Shown piece after piece: positions 23,344-42,955 of a stretch of 64,000 nucleotides of DNA; within the stretch, counting starts at the first letter, position 1, and each line of letters starts with the position of its first letter. Origin of the DNA: Molanna angustata (taxonomy: Eukaryota; Arthropoda; Insecta; Trichoptera; Molannidae); assembly GCA_963576475.1 (NCBI GenBank), contig OY754980.1, positions 708,751 through 772,750 of the forward strand, written 5' to 3'. Below the pieces are notes generated by a model. That model was given only the letters and a program-made list of their open reading frames with translations, was not told the DNA's origin and did not search any database. Position numbers and translations under genes: made by a program.

Positions 23344-24282
23344 TATGTTTACACAAGTCACTTTTATAGATATAATATATCAACCACATAATATAAATAA
23401 ATTTACATACTATTTATTACATATATAAATGCGGCTTTGTAAATAAGCCTTCCAATTTTTAAATCTGAAATATATTTATCACTATTCACTTTTGCATTGT
23501 TTTGATATTCATATATAAATGTAACTTTGGTGATGAAATTGTTTTCTCTAATATCCTTTCAATTATGAGGGGCTCATTTAAAACTAAAGAATATTAGCCC
23601 GGGGTGATTTCTAATAAATTTAATTTTGTAATTTCCTGACAATAATAAACATACAAAATTAGTCATATCTCATAAAATGTATTATCGCCAGTTTTGTGTC
23701 AAGATACATTTGATTGCTGATATCTGTCCATGAAGGAAAGAGACCATCATACCTGTAACACACTAGTATAGGTCATTATCACATAAATATTATTATATGC
23801 GGCCATGTTGAATTTTTTAAATCATATGTACAAATATACCAGAATCTATACCATTGCATCTTTGTAATTTACAGTTTTAATATAATCTATACTTCAGATA
23901 AATGGCTTCTAGTAAATACTCATGTTAACAACTTTACTTATTGACTCAATTATCTTATTTGACCACTTCAGTTTTACCATCTGAAATTTCTTATTTTTAC
24001 AGTACAATCACAGTATAGTTGACCCATGTATCAGATTACATTAACTTTGTACAATTATCAATAAAACCTTACATATTTGACAGACACATTATCTAGAACA
24101 GAGGTCTATTGTTTTTTTGGTCTATTGCCTCCGTTTCAAAAAGATTTTCACATGTACATGCACATGATCTGATAATAAACCAATACGGAAATTTCCACAC
24201 AGTGAGATCATTTTAACCTTGTTGTGTTTGTATCAACAAAATGAAAATTGTCACACAGCGAGAAAATTTAAGTCTTCGATAA
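23344..24282. other. Intron sequence, no element recognised
   Basis: About 0.9 kb of AT-rich intron between two MITEs. AATAAA-like strings occur near 23396. No frame is supported. Confidence 0.45.
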
Positions 24283-24855
24283 AGCCGGGTATCGATTACG
24301 CGCACCTGGAGTGCGCGCCGTGAATGAGCGCATTGGCTATGCGCTCCGCGGAGCGTGCTCCAAATTTTGAAGGCATCTTAACTGTGCGCTCCTAGCGCGA
24401 GGCAGCTGTTCCACTATTTATTCGTTCACCATGGACGTTGGTCGTGTACGAGCAGCTGATCATTTTTTCTTTTTTCTTCCACAGGCACTTGGATTCCACT
24501 GCTTATTTCCCTCCATGCGTCCGTTCTAAGTGCTTTATTATGATATAAACGACTTTTGCTATTCCATAGTAGTTCTTTGGTACCACATAATTGATTTAAT
24601 TTATGGCAACTTTGGTTATCCATCTTGATACGCAACAAACACTAAAGTAGGAAACATCTGTCTCAACTGGTGCGCGCGCCAAGACTGAGCTTCCTTTGGA
24701 ACGCGGCAAAAAAACGACCGAAGATGGAACGCGCCGTTCCACGTTCGCGCGTTCCAACGAACACTTTGGCGCGTGTTCGAAGTCGGTATCGACTTTGCGC
24801 TGCTGGGTCGCGCGCCAATGTTCGACCTCTTGGAGCGCATAATCGATACCCGGCT
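24283..24855. mobile_element. MITE with TAA target duplications
   Basis: The ends AGCCGGGTATCGATTA and their reverse complement bound a 573-bp, CpG-rich element. TAA flanks it at 24280-24282 and 24856-24858, as expected for PIF/Harbinger-type insertion. Internal GCGCGC-rich motifs recur in both orientations. Confidence 0.8.
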
Positions 24856-25135
24856 TAAACGATTTAAGAAATTGATTAACTATATTTTTTTAACCTACCA
24901 AGCCTTCATTGTGCCATGTCAATGCGCCCTAATTTTGTCTGGATTATTTTACTGCCCCATTGAGTCACAAACTCCCACAAGGTGGCTTATCGCCCACGTT
25001 GAGAAACTATGATTTAGAAATGTTTGACATTCATTCTTTAAACCTATTTTATTTCTCTCAAATCTTAGTATTTTGTTATTATCTCTTACCCATAAAAAAT
25101 ATTTTGCAGTGTTATATAATTCAATAAGAACTAGG

Positions 25136-25262
25136 GGCTCCGTCCCTGGCCGCTTCGCGGCCCAACCCCGGTTTGGCGCTACCTGCCATTTTTTTAGGCG
25201 CTTCGCGCCTTTATTTATGCGCTACGCGCATTTCATTGGGCGCTGCGTGCCATTTGTTTTAT
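25136..25262. repeat. Row of short GC-rich hairpins
   Basis: GGCCGCTTCGCGGCC (25148), AGGCGCTTCGCGCCT (25196), TGCGCTACGCGCA (25218) and an imperfect GGGCGCTGCGTGCC (25238) follow each other within about 100 bp. Each is a self-complementary stem of 4-6 bp in an otherwise AT-rich intron. Function unknown. Confidence 0.7.
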
Positions 25263-25369
25263 GCCACGCATCGTTTTTTTAACGCTTCTCACCAACATAT
25301 GACCGCTGCACATCGAACCAATTCAGGTATTCATCGAACTAACAAAGTATTGAATGTTATCAATAGTGA

Positions 25370-25735
25370 TTTGTAATTAAGATATTCATTAATTTATTAT
25401 ATTATTAGTTCAATGTTTAATAATGTTACCATAATAGAAATTAAACAATAAGTTATTAGTGTGAGTATATTAATCAATATAAATGAATCATATTTCTAAA
25501 AAAACATTTAAATTGTACTTAAGCACATAATATTATTATGTATAATGTTTCAATGTATATAGGCATGCTATAAGCATTCAACTCTCAAATGTTGTTGATG
25601 TTCCGTTATTTTTTTTTTTTTTTATGGGCAACTACAATAATATTGTTTTGTTTAAACAAATATAATAAGAATAGCAACATAAGTAATTGTTACTTAATCA
25701 GCCCACCTTTGATTTCATGTTGCATGTACTCACTG
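25370..25735 (+). repeat. Local dispersed repeat block, copy 1
   Basis: Shares ordered blocks with 28440-29085 (AACAATAAGTTATT, CTAAAAAAACATTT, AACATAAGTAATTGTTACTT). Non-coding; probably a piece of one transposon family. Confidence 0.55.
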
Positions 25736-25791
25736 CTGATAACAAAACAAATTATTATTCCTGTATAGCGTGGCTCCTGGACATACATAAT

Positions 25792-26727
25792 CAGCGGTAC
25801 TAATAACATTTTCGTTAAAACTCGTTTTAGCCAACTAAACCTCGCACTACGTAAACCACGTATTAGGCACTAATTCGTGGTTTAGTGGGTTCTTACTAAT
25901 AATGTAAAAATGTACAAGGACTAAGTAAACCATGGAATACGGAATGAATGTTGTGTGAACGCAGCCATTTAACGGGAATTTCGGAATTTTTCTTTACTTT
26001 ATGCTATTTTTTGTTCATTCTCTATGACTTTATTAGCCGTCATCTATGACATCTATCGAGAATCATCGTATTTCTATGTTTGTCATTGTTTGTTTACTGC
26101 ATGGTTTTGATGGTTTACTGTTTATGTATCGTCACGTATTGGTTGAATTCCCAATAATTTAACTTATTACAACATAACTTATTACATTTATTTTAAAACA
26201 ATTGTCAATGGAAAATAAATATCTTCATTTATTTGCCTTCTTCCAAATAAATCTACGAGATGTCTAACTCCTGCCTTTGAAAATCTGTACTTTCTTCTAA
26301 AATTAATGTCGTCGTAATCAACAAACGGATTACAACGCACCTATGAACACACCTTATAAATTTTGCTTCATCAAAAAACTTTCCACCTGCTCAATTTCTT
26401 GAAACGATCTTTCAAAATCGCCGATTCTATAATCAAACAGATTGTTGTTCATAATTAAAAAAAAGTATTTCTTTAAAAATGACAAAATACAATACGCGCG
26501 GTCTATTTGACTTTTGACAGCTCACGAATTCACTATTGCTATTCCACCACTAAACTAGGGGACCGGATGGTTTAGCGTTACCATGGTGATATAAACCATG
26601 GTGATATAAACCATGGAATAAAATAGAAGTTTTAAAACTTGGTTATTAGTAAGATTTTTGGCCATTAGGTTTTAGTCACTCTATTCCATAGTTCAACCTC
26701 GCTACTTTTTCGTTATTAGTACCGCCG
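25792..26727 (-). mobile_element. Harbinger-type DNA transposon relic, copy 1
   Basis: The ends CAGCGGTACTAATAAC and CGGCGGTACTAATAAC form inverted repeats, flanked by AAT on both sides (25789-25791 and 26728-26730). The minus strand carries a decayed piece related to the start of Harbinger transposases (NPF.DYDD..FRRKYRFSKA), clearer in copy 2 at 48026-49484. Most of the transposase is missing, so it is non-autonomous. Confidence 0.75.
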
Positions 26728-26819
26728 AATATGTCCACGGAACTGAGTTTTTCCAAATTATTATATGTGGTAAGGCATTGGTACAATGGGGAATTCTGAG
26801 CGGCATTAGTGTTTTTTTT

Positions 26820-27440
26820 TTAGTCCAAAAAGAACGTTAAGGTGTGTCTTGTTTGTCTATTTGGTATGTTGAAGTTAATCATTTTCATAAGGTCTGTACA
26901 GTCAATTTTGAAGTTTTTTATGTCATAAAGGTACATTAAGTCTGAGGTCCTTCGTCTTGTCTGTAAAGTCTGCAATTCATGTTTGTAGTTATTACCAAAT
27001 TTGTACTTCGTGTTTTTCAAAAATATTTATTGTATTCATTCTATACTGTTAATATAAGTATTATATTGTGGATTCCAAATGACTGACGCTTGTTCCAATT
27101 GACTTCTAACAATTGTGTTATACAGTAAGCTAAATGTTTTCATTTGTGTGAATGGTTTACATACTCTCATCAGGAATCCCAAAATTTTATAAGCTTTCAG
27201 TATAATGGTGTTTGTCAAATAAAAGTTTACTGTCCAGTTGTATGCCTAAGTCTCTACAGTCTGATTTCTTATCAATCATCTCCCTATTGATTGTGTATGT
27301 GTATTGTATTGTACTCTTTTTCTTAGAGAATGTAATGGAGTGACATTTTTCTACATTTAGTAACAGCTTATTAGAGTCAAAATAAGAAGTTAGTCTATCC
27401 AGGTAAAGTTGTAAGTCCTTAGTCAGTAATGTCTAACAGT
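26820..27440 (-). pseudogene. Non-LTR retrotransposon RT C-terminal fragment
   Basis: On the minus strand, frame 27218-27036 encodes KAYKILGFLMRVCKPF and VRSQLEQASVIWNPQYN. Frame 27020-26820 continues with LQTRRRTSDLMYLYDI and IPNRQTRH. These are C-terminal motifs of Jockey/R1-like LINE ORF2. A further degenerate copy of the same DNA lies at about 29085-29290. Confidence 0.7.
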
Positions 27441-27603
27441 TTTACAGATTTTCATATCATTCAGTTTTATAGATTATTATCTTATGTACTTGGATGGTTT
27501 TGAATATGTACTGGTTGTATTAATTTGAATAATGTCATAGGCAAAAATGTAAATACTTATTTGTCAAAATATTATAAAAACAATATTGAACACACATACA
27601 TAC

Positions 27604-28225
27604 CATCACGCCATGTCCCTCACGGGGTAGGCAGAGAGAACCGAACGCCACATTTTTCTATCTTGACACACATTCATCGCCTCATCAACATTCATACATC
27701 GTCTTATACATGTTCGTCTGTTGTTCAAGCTTCTTACATTTCCATATTTCAAAATAACGTTTACATGGTCGTGCCATCCTTTTCTTGGGCGCCCGCGACC
27801 TCTTATTCCGTTCCTGTCAGCTTTGTATATTTTCTTCGTCAGGCGTTCTTCGTTCATTCTTCCCAAGTGGCAAAACCATCTGAATGTGTTAACTTTCATT
27901 CTGTTAATTACATCTTTCTTCATCTTACATTCTTTCCTTGTATCTTCATTCCGAACTCTGTCATACATCGTTCTGTTACAAATTCTTCTAAGCGATCTCA
28001 ATTCAACTGCATTTATTCTGCTTTCATGCGACTTCTGCCATGTCCAGGTCTTACTTGCATACGTCAAGGTTGGCACTACGATTGCATTATGAATGGCAAC
28101 TTTAGCGTCTCTTGATATGTTGCGATCATTCATAACTGGTCTAAGCGCTCCATTCACTCTGTTTCCTGCCATAACTCTTCTTTCAATATCCTTATCAGGC
28201 CGTCCATTCCGTTGGAACATACTAC
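27604..28225 (-). pseudogene. LINE ORF2 C-terminus, best copy of its family
   Basis: A 204-codon minus frame (28220-27606) encodes NRVNGALRPVMNDRNISRDA, PTLTYASKTWTWQKSHESRI, NTFRWFCHLGRMNEERLTKK and GRGRPRKGWHDHV. This set is common at the C-terminal end of RT in insect LINEs. It ends near a stop at 27606, so this is the true 3' coding end. Diverged pieces of the same family lie at 15227, 41995 and 55291. Confidence 0.75.
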
Positions 28226-28230
28226 CCTGA

Positions 28231-28345
28231 TAGACATACTCGTCGACTTGTTCAAGCCATTCATTCTCTACTTTTGTTTGACAAACTGTGACATACTCGT
28301 CGACTTATTCAAGCCATTCATTCTCTACTTTTATTTGACACACTG
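28231..28345 (+). repeat. 57-bp tandem duplication
   Basis: GACATACTCGTCGACTTRTT followed by CAAGCCATTCATTCTCTACT is present twice in a row with a few differences. It sits at the 5' edge of the adjacent LINE fragment. Confidence 0.75.
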
Positions 28346-28439
28346 TTCTGCTTTCACTCTTTTCTCTATTGAACATATGAGTAAATATTTTGTAAGTTTA
28401 TTGAATTTATTATATAAAGGAAAAATTGTAAAAAAATCA

Positions 28440-29290
28440 AATTTTACTTAAGCACATAATGTGTAATTTTTCAATATAAATGTTTTCATAATGTCATTAT
28501 CAGTCAATACAAAGCTATCATGATTTGATCTACATTGCTATTAGATGATTAATCCAATAGACGCCCTACGATTGATTTTAAATGTAATTTAGGGTATATA
28601 ATATATGGAAAACAATGTATAATGTGCACCATATAAATCAACTAAACAATAAGTTATTGGTGTATATTTATTGATATAAAATAATCATCTTGCTAAAAAA
28701 ACATTTCAATATATATAGACATGCTTCTCAAGATTTTTTCACAATGAAATACATATTCGGTACATGTAAATAAATAAATTTGAAGTATTTCATAAGTGAA
28801 CATGTACATCCTTATTTGTCAAAATGTTGTTCAAAGCATACATATGAGAGAGTACAAAATGTTTATAAATCAATTGAAAATCTCTTTAAATACAATATTT
28901 TCTGTATACTTACTCATATTTTTTACAACCATTCTTGTTCCATTACAAAGACCATCTCCTCGTAGAATTTTATTTAAAAAAAAAATGGGCAACGTACAAT
29001 AATATTTTTTTAAACAAATATGTATAATAAATAAGAATAGTAACATAAGTAATTGTTACTTAATCATCCCACCTTTAATTTCATTGGTATGTTGAAGTTA
29101 ATAATTTTCAGAAGGTCTGTAAGTCAAAATTGTGGATTCCAGATGACTGACTCATGTTCCAATTGACTTCTAATAATTGTGTTATATAGTAAGCTGAATG
29201 TCAGGATCAAGTTGTAAGTCCTAACAGTCAGTAATGTCTATAACAGTTTTATAGATTTTCATATTGTTCAGTTTTATAGATTATCTTATG
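28440..29290 (+). repeat. Local dispersed repeat block, copy 2, with LINE remnant
   Basis: 28440-29085 repeats 25370-25735 with insertions. About 29085-29290 repeats parts of the LINE fragment at 26820-27440 (GACTGACTCATGTTCCAATT, AGTCAGTAATGTCTA). The same succession of elements seen twice suggests a block duplication followed by decay. Confidence 0.5.
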
Positions 29291-30527
29291 TACTTTAAAC
29301 AAAGTGATTCACAAACTATGTATGCATTTGTTGGAACAGCTCGCTAGCACAATGTATTATATTGTAGACCTCCCCAGATGCAGCTAGAATAAAATTGCAT
29401 AGTTGTTACCGATTGACGATGGTTTGTTTAAAATATCTCTCATTGGACCGCCAAAAATTGCAACTCGAGCTTCTTCTATTTTGTTGACACCTTACATTTA
29501 AAGGGTGTCTCATACGTACCCCATAGAACACACTAACTAACGTACCCTTACAACTTCATCTGCATCATAAACATACAGACTATAATTTTTCAAACAGTAT
29601 GGTCCGGTACCAGGCACGTCGGCAATCTGAACACCGAATGATGCAAAACAGCTTCAATTCTTCCGGATATGTTGACAGTACTAACAACTACTCTTCGCCT
29701 AGCATTTCGCAATGTTCGCCTACGATCTCGCTATTTCTGTCATATCTCACTCATCCATCTCTTGATTTGTCGTGTTTTGGTAGCAGGCATCCCCGGAGTT
29801 TCAGAAAATACCTGCAACAAACAAAATAATACCAAATAATTAGATATGACGATGCGTCACGTCAAACGTCAAATGTCAATCCGTGAATCCGTCCATTGTC
29901 CATATCCTGTTAGTACAGAATGCTGCCAGTATTCAATTACGTATTCCGCAGATTTATTAATAACGATAAATATTATTGGTGTTTAAAATTCTTTTTTGAA
30001 CAATAATACTATCAATTGATGTTGCAAATACATTTTAAACGATATTTTTGTACTTTTTCGTTTCAAATATTTTTTTATATTGAAGAAATATTTTGAATGC
30101 GTAAAATAAAATTGGGTAAAATTATTTTACTGGCAATACGCGCACATTCTAAACCGGAACAGACACAGACGTATTCAATATAATAGATTATTTTGTGCAT
30201 TTGTGATTGTTTTATACATGTACATAATTTTTAATATGTTATTTATAATAAAATTAATAAAAGACTATTTCAATGTACAATACTTTCAATCTATATTTTC
30301 CTTTAATAATTTGAGAAACATTATTCAGGTTTATCCTTAAAACAGATTATATATATCATATCATTATAAAGCAGTTTAGTTTCCAAATATTATTTATTTT
30401 TTAACATGGTTACATAATTAAATTCAAAAATATTGTTTTCTTATTTGGATTACATTTTATTACCTAACTGACTATATTTGTCTTGATATCTTTAGATCTT
30501 ATATGATTCAGTTCTTGGTGGAATTCC
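29291..30527. other. Intron sequence, no element recognised
   Basis: A 76-codon frame at 29599-29829 has no recognised motif. The rest is AT-rich and featureless to the eye. Confidence 0.4.
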
Positions 30528-30650
30528 ATTTAAATTAATTAATATTTTTAGTAAATAAAAATCATGTTTAAAATCAATTCCACTATTTGTTAATAATGAT
30601 TTTAAACACGTTTTTTATTTTTATTTATTAAAAATATTAATTAATTGTAT
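30528..30650. repeat. AT-rich inverted repeat, small foldback
   Basis: TAATTAATATTTTTAGTAAA followed by TAAAAATCATGTTTAAAAT pairs with the mirror sequence beginning at about 30597. Arms are about 45 bp with a 20-bp loop. It is probably a small foldback element. Confidence 0.55.
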
Positions 30651-30694
30651 GATTCAGTCATTTTTATTATATTCTTTTTTAAAGTTTTGTTAAA

Positions 30695-31605
<911 letters not shown>

Positions 31606-31633
31606 ATCTTTCACCCGCGAAAATCTTAATATT

Positions 31634-31766
<133 letters not shown>

Positions 31767-31770
31767 ATAT

Positions 31771-32038
31771 GTTATATTTGATGTTTTCACGGGTGAAATA
31801 TGTTATAATATTTTTATCTCGGTTTTCCCGTGTCAGTAGGTCTTGACTAAGACCATTTGTCTTCCGACGTTTCGCCTGAATATCACCAGGCATTTTCAAG
31901 GACTTAACGAAAAGCACGCGCGCGACACACGTCTACTCACACTGAAAGCTCACCGTCAAGTGACTCGTAGCGTACAAGATGGCCGCTTATGTCAAATATT
32001 GTTAGCGCGACGTGATTGGCTCCTTGTGACACGCCCAC
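31771..32038 (-). mobile_element. Penelope-like type II terminal block, truncated
   Basis: Matches the outer 270 bp of the type II arms, from GTTATATTTGATGTTTTCAC to the CGTGATTGGCTCCTTGTGAC region, then ends in (AT)n at 32039. It carries the terminal repeat but none of the coding tail. Confidence 0.75.
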
Positions 32039-32060
32039 ATATATATATATATATATATAT
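32039..32060. repeat. (AT)n microsatellite 3
   Basis: A 22-bp AT run that joins two type II blocks. Confidence 0.9.
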
Positions 32061-38250
<6,190 letters not shown>

Positions 38251-38544
38251 TGAAAATTTAATGATAGGATATTGAAATTCTGGAAGTATGCAGAAACAAT
38301 GTATGTAGACAGGTGTTTTGGTTTTTTCATCAAATCAATGCTAGAAGTCTCCATAATGTAGGAACTTAGTTCAAATATCTGCTTGTATTTGTAGTTCATT
38401 TAGTTGACATCTGGCTCACACTGCAGATCCCAGGTTCGATTACCGTAACAGTCATGGGTTATAATTTCCATGTATGATCAATCTTCAAATGTAGCACTTG
38501 TTATTGGGTGTGTGTTCCTTTAAGGTTTTACGTAATTTATACTA

Positions 38545-38735
38545 TTTGTCTACCACTGTGGCACAGTTGGTGACTACAGTGTGGGCATCATGTGTTCGAT
38601 TCCCAGCAGAGGGAAAAACATATTTGAATTTCTCACACAATTGCTTCTCTGGGCTGGAAACACTCTTTAGTTGTAAGATAAATAAACTCTCCACTTGCGT
38701 AGTGTGTAGTTGCGGAAATGGTTATCATTATATAA
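38545..38735 (+). repeat. tRNA-derived SINE, plus orientation
   Basis: Carries the box-B-like GTGTTCGATTCCC, then ATTGCTTCTCTGGGCTGG and the CCACTTGCG tail block shared with 811-1065. A second B-box-like GGTTCGATTACC near 38432 may be the head of another partial copy. It lies only about 120 bp before the acceptor of terminal exon C. Confidence 0.65.
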
Positions 38736-38857
38736 CGTTTGAAAAACAGATATGTACTGATTTAATATTTTTTCTCTTGGTATCTCTTGATTGTTGGATA
38801 TGTCCTTTGTAAAATATATTGTTTGGTCAGGCGGTGTAATGGAGCAATTTGTTGCAG

Positions 38858-40265
38858 GTACATCCTGTCATTTCGCTCCTTCCACCGGTCACGCACCATC
38901 ACATCAACCATCAGTGAACCATTCACCAATATACATTATACTTATAATAGTGTATCATCACCCCTTCACCATCAAGATAAATCTTACTATACACACATAC
39001 AAAATCAGTGTTTAAAGTTACAAAAGGTTTTTGATAAATTACAAATGCACGTTAATGAATGTCACCAATCTTTAAATACAGATGATGATGGTGAAGATTA
39101 CCAACCTTTATCTAAATATGTAGATAGCTTGAACTGTAAAACATCTCCTAGTATCTCGATTGTCAATAAAGAAGACACATATCCTTGCACTAGATGCGTC
39201 TTTGTTGGGAGCACTGTTGAAGAGTTAAGGACTCACACACAAACTACACACAACAACTCCTCCAGCAATCTTTTTAAAAGGAGCAGTCGACGAGTATATG
39301 ACGTACAAACGCGACGAGAATTAGAAAAATCCAAAATTAAAATTAAAGGAAAAACATATTACATATGCACCGTCTGCAATCAGAAATTGACCAGCGCTTA
39401 TAGTTTTGTCGCACACAGAACAATTCATTCGGGACAGAAGATGTTCCTCTGTCTCGTATGCGGTCGAAGGTTTCGGTTACTCGGCTTCCTCAAGAACCAC
39501 ATGAAGCTCGTGCACTCTGGGAAGAGTAAAGATGTCAAAGTGGATGCGAACAACGACAAAAACAAATCAAAAACTGTCGAAAGGAGACAACTCGACTGGA
39601 ACACTTTGGACAGAGTCAAGGTATTTATCAACGGACAGACATTTTATAAATGTGAAATCTGCAACAAAAAGTTGACTCGAGTCAACTACTACATGAATCA
39701 CATGACAATACATTCGGGTGAAAAGAAATTCATATGCCACCTGTGCGGGAAGAGGTTCCGGATATCTAACATGTTGCAGATCCATCTGCGTCTCACCCAT
39801 GAGGGAGTCAAGAACTATTCCTGCGATGTGTGCAATCAGAAGTTTGGCACTAGCACCAACCTCATAGAGCATCGCAGAACGCACACTGGTGAAAGGCCCC
39901 ACGTCTGTCCCAAGTGCGGCAAAAGATTTAAACAGAAATCTTCTCTGTTTGTTCATAACCGCAGCCACACGGATCATTTCCCCTTCCAGTGTGTCCATTG
40001 CCCCTCCAAGTTCAGGATACAGTCCCAGCTGAAGTATCACATGGCCAAGCACACGGGGGACACTCCGTATGGCTGCGATGTCTGCCTCAAGGCCTTTGCC
40101 ACCGTCGGACAACTCAACAGACACAAGAAGAACCACGTGGAAGGACATCCCTTCCCCTGTTCGCACTGCGACAAGGCTTTTAGACACAAAAAGAACCTCA
40201 AAACACATTTGAAGAACTGCCACAATATACACACACAGTCTATAGGGCAAGGGACACTCAAATAA
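38858..40265 (+). CDS. Alternative terminal exon C: ten-finger C2H2 C-terminus
   Basis: The acceptor ATTTGTTGCAG (ending 38857) is followed by G, completing Arg, then YILSFRSFHRSRTITS and on to TAA at 40265 (469 residues; isoform of 598). A low-complexity, acidic head is followed by one separate finger (YPCTRC...H). Next comes a two-finger module (KIKIKGKTYYICTVC...), its duplicate (KVFINGQTFYKCEIC...), and five more fingers with HTGERP-type linkers. From the second module on, it aligns finger for finger with exon B, including the HTDHFPF linker. GC content rises toward the 3' end. A poly(A) signal follows at 40344. Confidence 0.88.
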
Positions 40266-40343
40266 TTCATCATCATCAACCACATTGGCACTACAGCCCA
40301 TCATGAGCCTTGACCTCCTCAAGACGACCTAAATAGTTATACA

Positions 40344-40349
40344 AATAAA
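40344..40349 (+). terminator. Poly(A) signal AATAAA for exon C
   Basis: The first AATAAA after the exon C stop, 79 bases downstream. A second lies at 40730-40735. Confidence 0.55.
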
Positions 40350-40854
40350 TTATTGTACATGCACATTGTGCGTTACACATCATTTTTATTTTTAAGAGCT
40401 AATTTAAAATCAGTTAAAAGTTTTTTTTTATAAATCTCAATATCTGTAAATATAATATTTGTAATTAACTAAAGAGTCATATTCATAACATTCCAACTAC
40501 CTTTAAAATAGGTTTTATGAGTCTTATCATAATTTTCCATGTGAATTTTCGACTAAAATGTACCCAACTAACTGTTTGAACTAGCAACAGCATATATTAT
40601 AATCCATGTATCATTTTTATTATGTTATAGAGGCAGAACATATTTTACATAGTACTTTCTAGAACTTTATTTATAAAATGGCATAAACTATGAATTGTTT
40701 TGATATGTTGTAGTGTTTTTATAAATGTAAATAAATAGTTGTAGTATTGTTATCACAAAGTGTGATCTCCTTCCCCTTAATTAGCTAGAGGGGTTGATTC
40801 TGGTCACCATTCAATCTATATATACATACATACATAGGCCATATTGACAGTAAA

Positions 40855-40960
40855 TACATTTACACACTACTGGTTAGTTGGAAGAAAATGCCATACGGCA
40901 ATAAACTCACCACTTGCGCAGGGTGCAAGGAAGTGTTCATTATTATTATTATATTTCATC
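40855..40960 (+). repeat. SINE 3' fragment
   Basis: GGCAATAAACTCACCACTTG, CGCAGGGTGCAAGGAAGTG and a (TTA)n tail match the 3' end of the SINE at 811-1065 (opposite strand). Confidence 0.65.
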
Positions 40961-41994
40961 TCAGCTAAAAGTATACAGTAAATGTATTTACTTCAAATAC
41001 AAAATGTTTGGAATATCTTTTATATGTAGAGTAGGTAAGTATAGGTAACGGGTATTATTATTAATTTACTATTAATAATAATATAATACCCGTTATTCTG
41101 ATTTATTGACCATTTATTACAGTTTTATCATTTTAATTATTACTTCATAATACTTAGGAAATGAAAGTCAGTAATATTTATAAACACCCTGTTTAGTGAC
41201 ACATGGAATCATTTCAAGGGCACTGATATCTCAATCATATAATAATAGGTTTTATGATTTATGTCTAAATGTTTTTGTCTTTGTTCTTCTGTGAGCTCTT
41301 TTCTCTTATCGAGCCTTGGCTTCCAGTAACTTCTTCCAACTTCTGTCACATGCTGTGTGCAACCTTCCAAGTTGACACACCCAGAAGCTGCCACCTCGGT
41401 GCCCCCTTAATGACTTTTTATCATTGTATAACACATTGTTGAATCATTAATCATCGTCGAGCTCTTTTTTTTAATTCCATAACCTTTTTCAGGAAAAAAA
41501 TATTAATTTTTTGCATTAACTAAATTTTAATTTTATTTACTTTTATATAGATTTAATTATGTTTCTTTAGTATTTTGTTGTTTTATTTTTACAAGTTTTC
41601 AAAATACATTGTTGCCTACTGTTAGGTCACCGACGTAAATGATATCCACTTTCTCCTGAATCAAGGACATTTGCGTTTGTTACATGAAATGACATGCTTA
41701 ATATTATCAAAGGCCAGCTTGTTATAACTGATTGTAAAAAACAAATGGGTTGTAGCCAACACTTAACTCTCCACACCATAGTAATTGTTCATTTTGTCTT
41801 CTTGAAAGGTTGACAATCTCTAAACGCATTTTTATGAAGTACATTTCTATTAGATTCTTAAATAAATATAAGATTCTCAGAGGACAAAAGTTTTCACAAT
41901 ACACCATACACACAAAACATTGTCACGGAAATCATTGTATGCTTTTTCTACATGATACCTGTTGAAAAATTGTAAGTAAAATTGAATAACCAGC
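40961..41994. other. Intron between exons C and D, with one hairpin
   Basis: A perfect-looking hairpin (TAACGGGTATTATTATTAAT and its reverse complement) sits at about 41046-41096. The rest holds no recognised element; about 41880-41985 is weakly like the repeat at 42455. Confidence 0.45.
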
Positions 41995-42105
41995 AAGATG
42001 AGAATGTATGAGACAGTGTATCAATGTTCATGAGGTGATGTATGTGTCAAGATAGAAGAATGCGGTGTTCGGTTCTCACTGCCTACCCCTTGAGGAAGAT
42101 AGAAG
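41995..42105 (+). repeat. LINE tail fragment, plus orientation
   Basis: Reverse complement of the 3' coding end at 27604-27690: CATGAGGTGATGTATGTGTC, then AAGATAGAAGAATGCGG and CTCACTGCCTACCCCTTGAG. About 110 bp only. Confidence 0.55.
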
Positions 42106-42454
42106 TGGAGAGTTAAAAATACACTTGTCTATAGAGACACATACAATATCAATATGAAGTTGATCACTCAATTTTCCCATACAGAAGCTATTTTACTTCT
42201 GTTATATACATTCTTCATACAAATATGAAATTTGTTTCACATCAATATGACATACCATAGATTTTTTTTTAAATTTCGACATCCTTGAATGCATTTTTGA
42301 TCAGTATATTTCAATTGTGTCACAATTTGAAACAGTATCAAAATACCTTGATTTTCCAAACCGTGAGAGCATTTTGAAAATTTGGACAGATGAAATCATA
42401 GAGAAGAAATTAACGGATATATATGGAACACTAATCAGCTCTAGGTCTATGCAC

Positions 42455-42955
42455 TTTACACATATGATGTAAATATGAAGTCTATCGAACTTATAGTTTG
42501 GGCTGTAGAGAGGACACAATAAGGATAATTCCGTACGCCATACATACAAACACAATACAACGAAACTCACAGTGTGCGCTCTCTACATGATACCTGTTGA
42601 GAAATTGATGTAAAAAAATATGCTTAAAATTGTGAAATCATAACTCCACTATTCCATAGTGTGGAGAGTAAAAAATACGCGAGGAAAATAATGTTTGAGT
42701 TGAACGTATAAAAATGTGACAAAATAACAAAGCGCAAATTGTTTCTAAAAGTAAAGTTAAATGAGTAATTTTACATAAGGTGTCAGATGGCTCATTTAAG
42801 TAAATATATATGCAATATACATATATTGGATGGTAACAAAAGACCGGTCACAAATATTTGTCTGCCAACCCTTTATTATTTTGTAAAGTGTATTTTGTTA
42901 ATATCAGTCAACATTTGTATGAAAACAGACCTAAATCTGAATATTTCCTAATTAT
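42455..42955 (+). repeat. Dispersed repeat, copy 2
   Basis: Matches 18631-19690 in order but without the middle 460 bp. It lies about 850 bp before the acceptor of exon D, while copy 1 lies about 700 bp before that of exon A. Confidence 0.7.

Noticed and set aside
38787..38857. Upstream extension of the exon C frame as a protein start
   Set aside because: It begins at a TTG in intron sequence and crosses the acceptor TTGTTGCAG. It is intron read in frame by chance.
39567..40322. A 251-codon minus-strand frame opposite exon C
   Set aside because: A mirror of the finger repeats on the other strand, with no motif. The plus strand explains the sequence fully.
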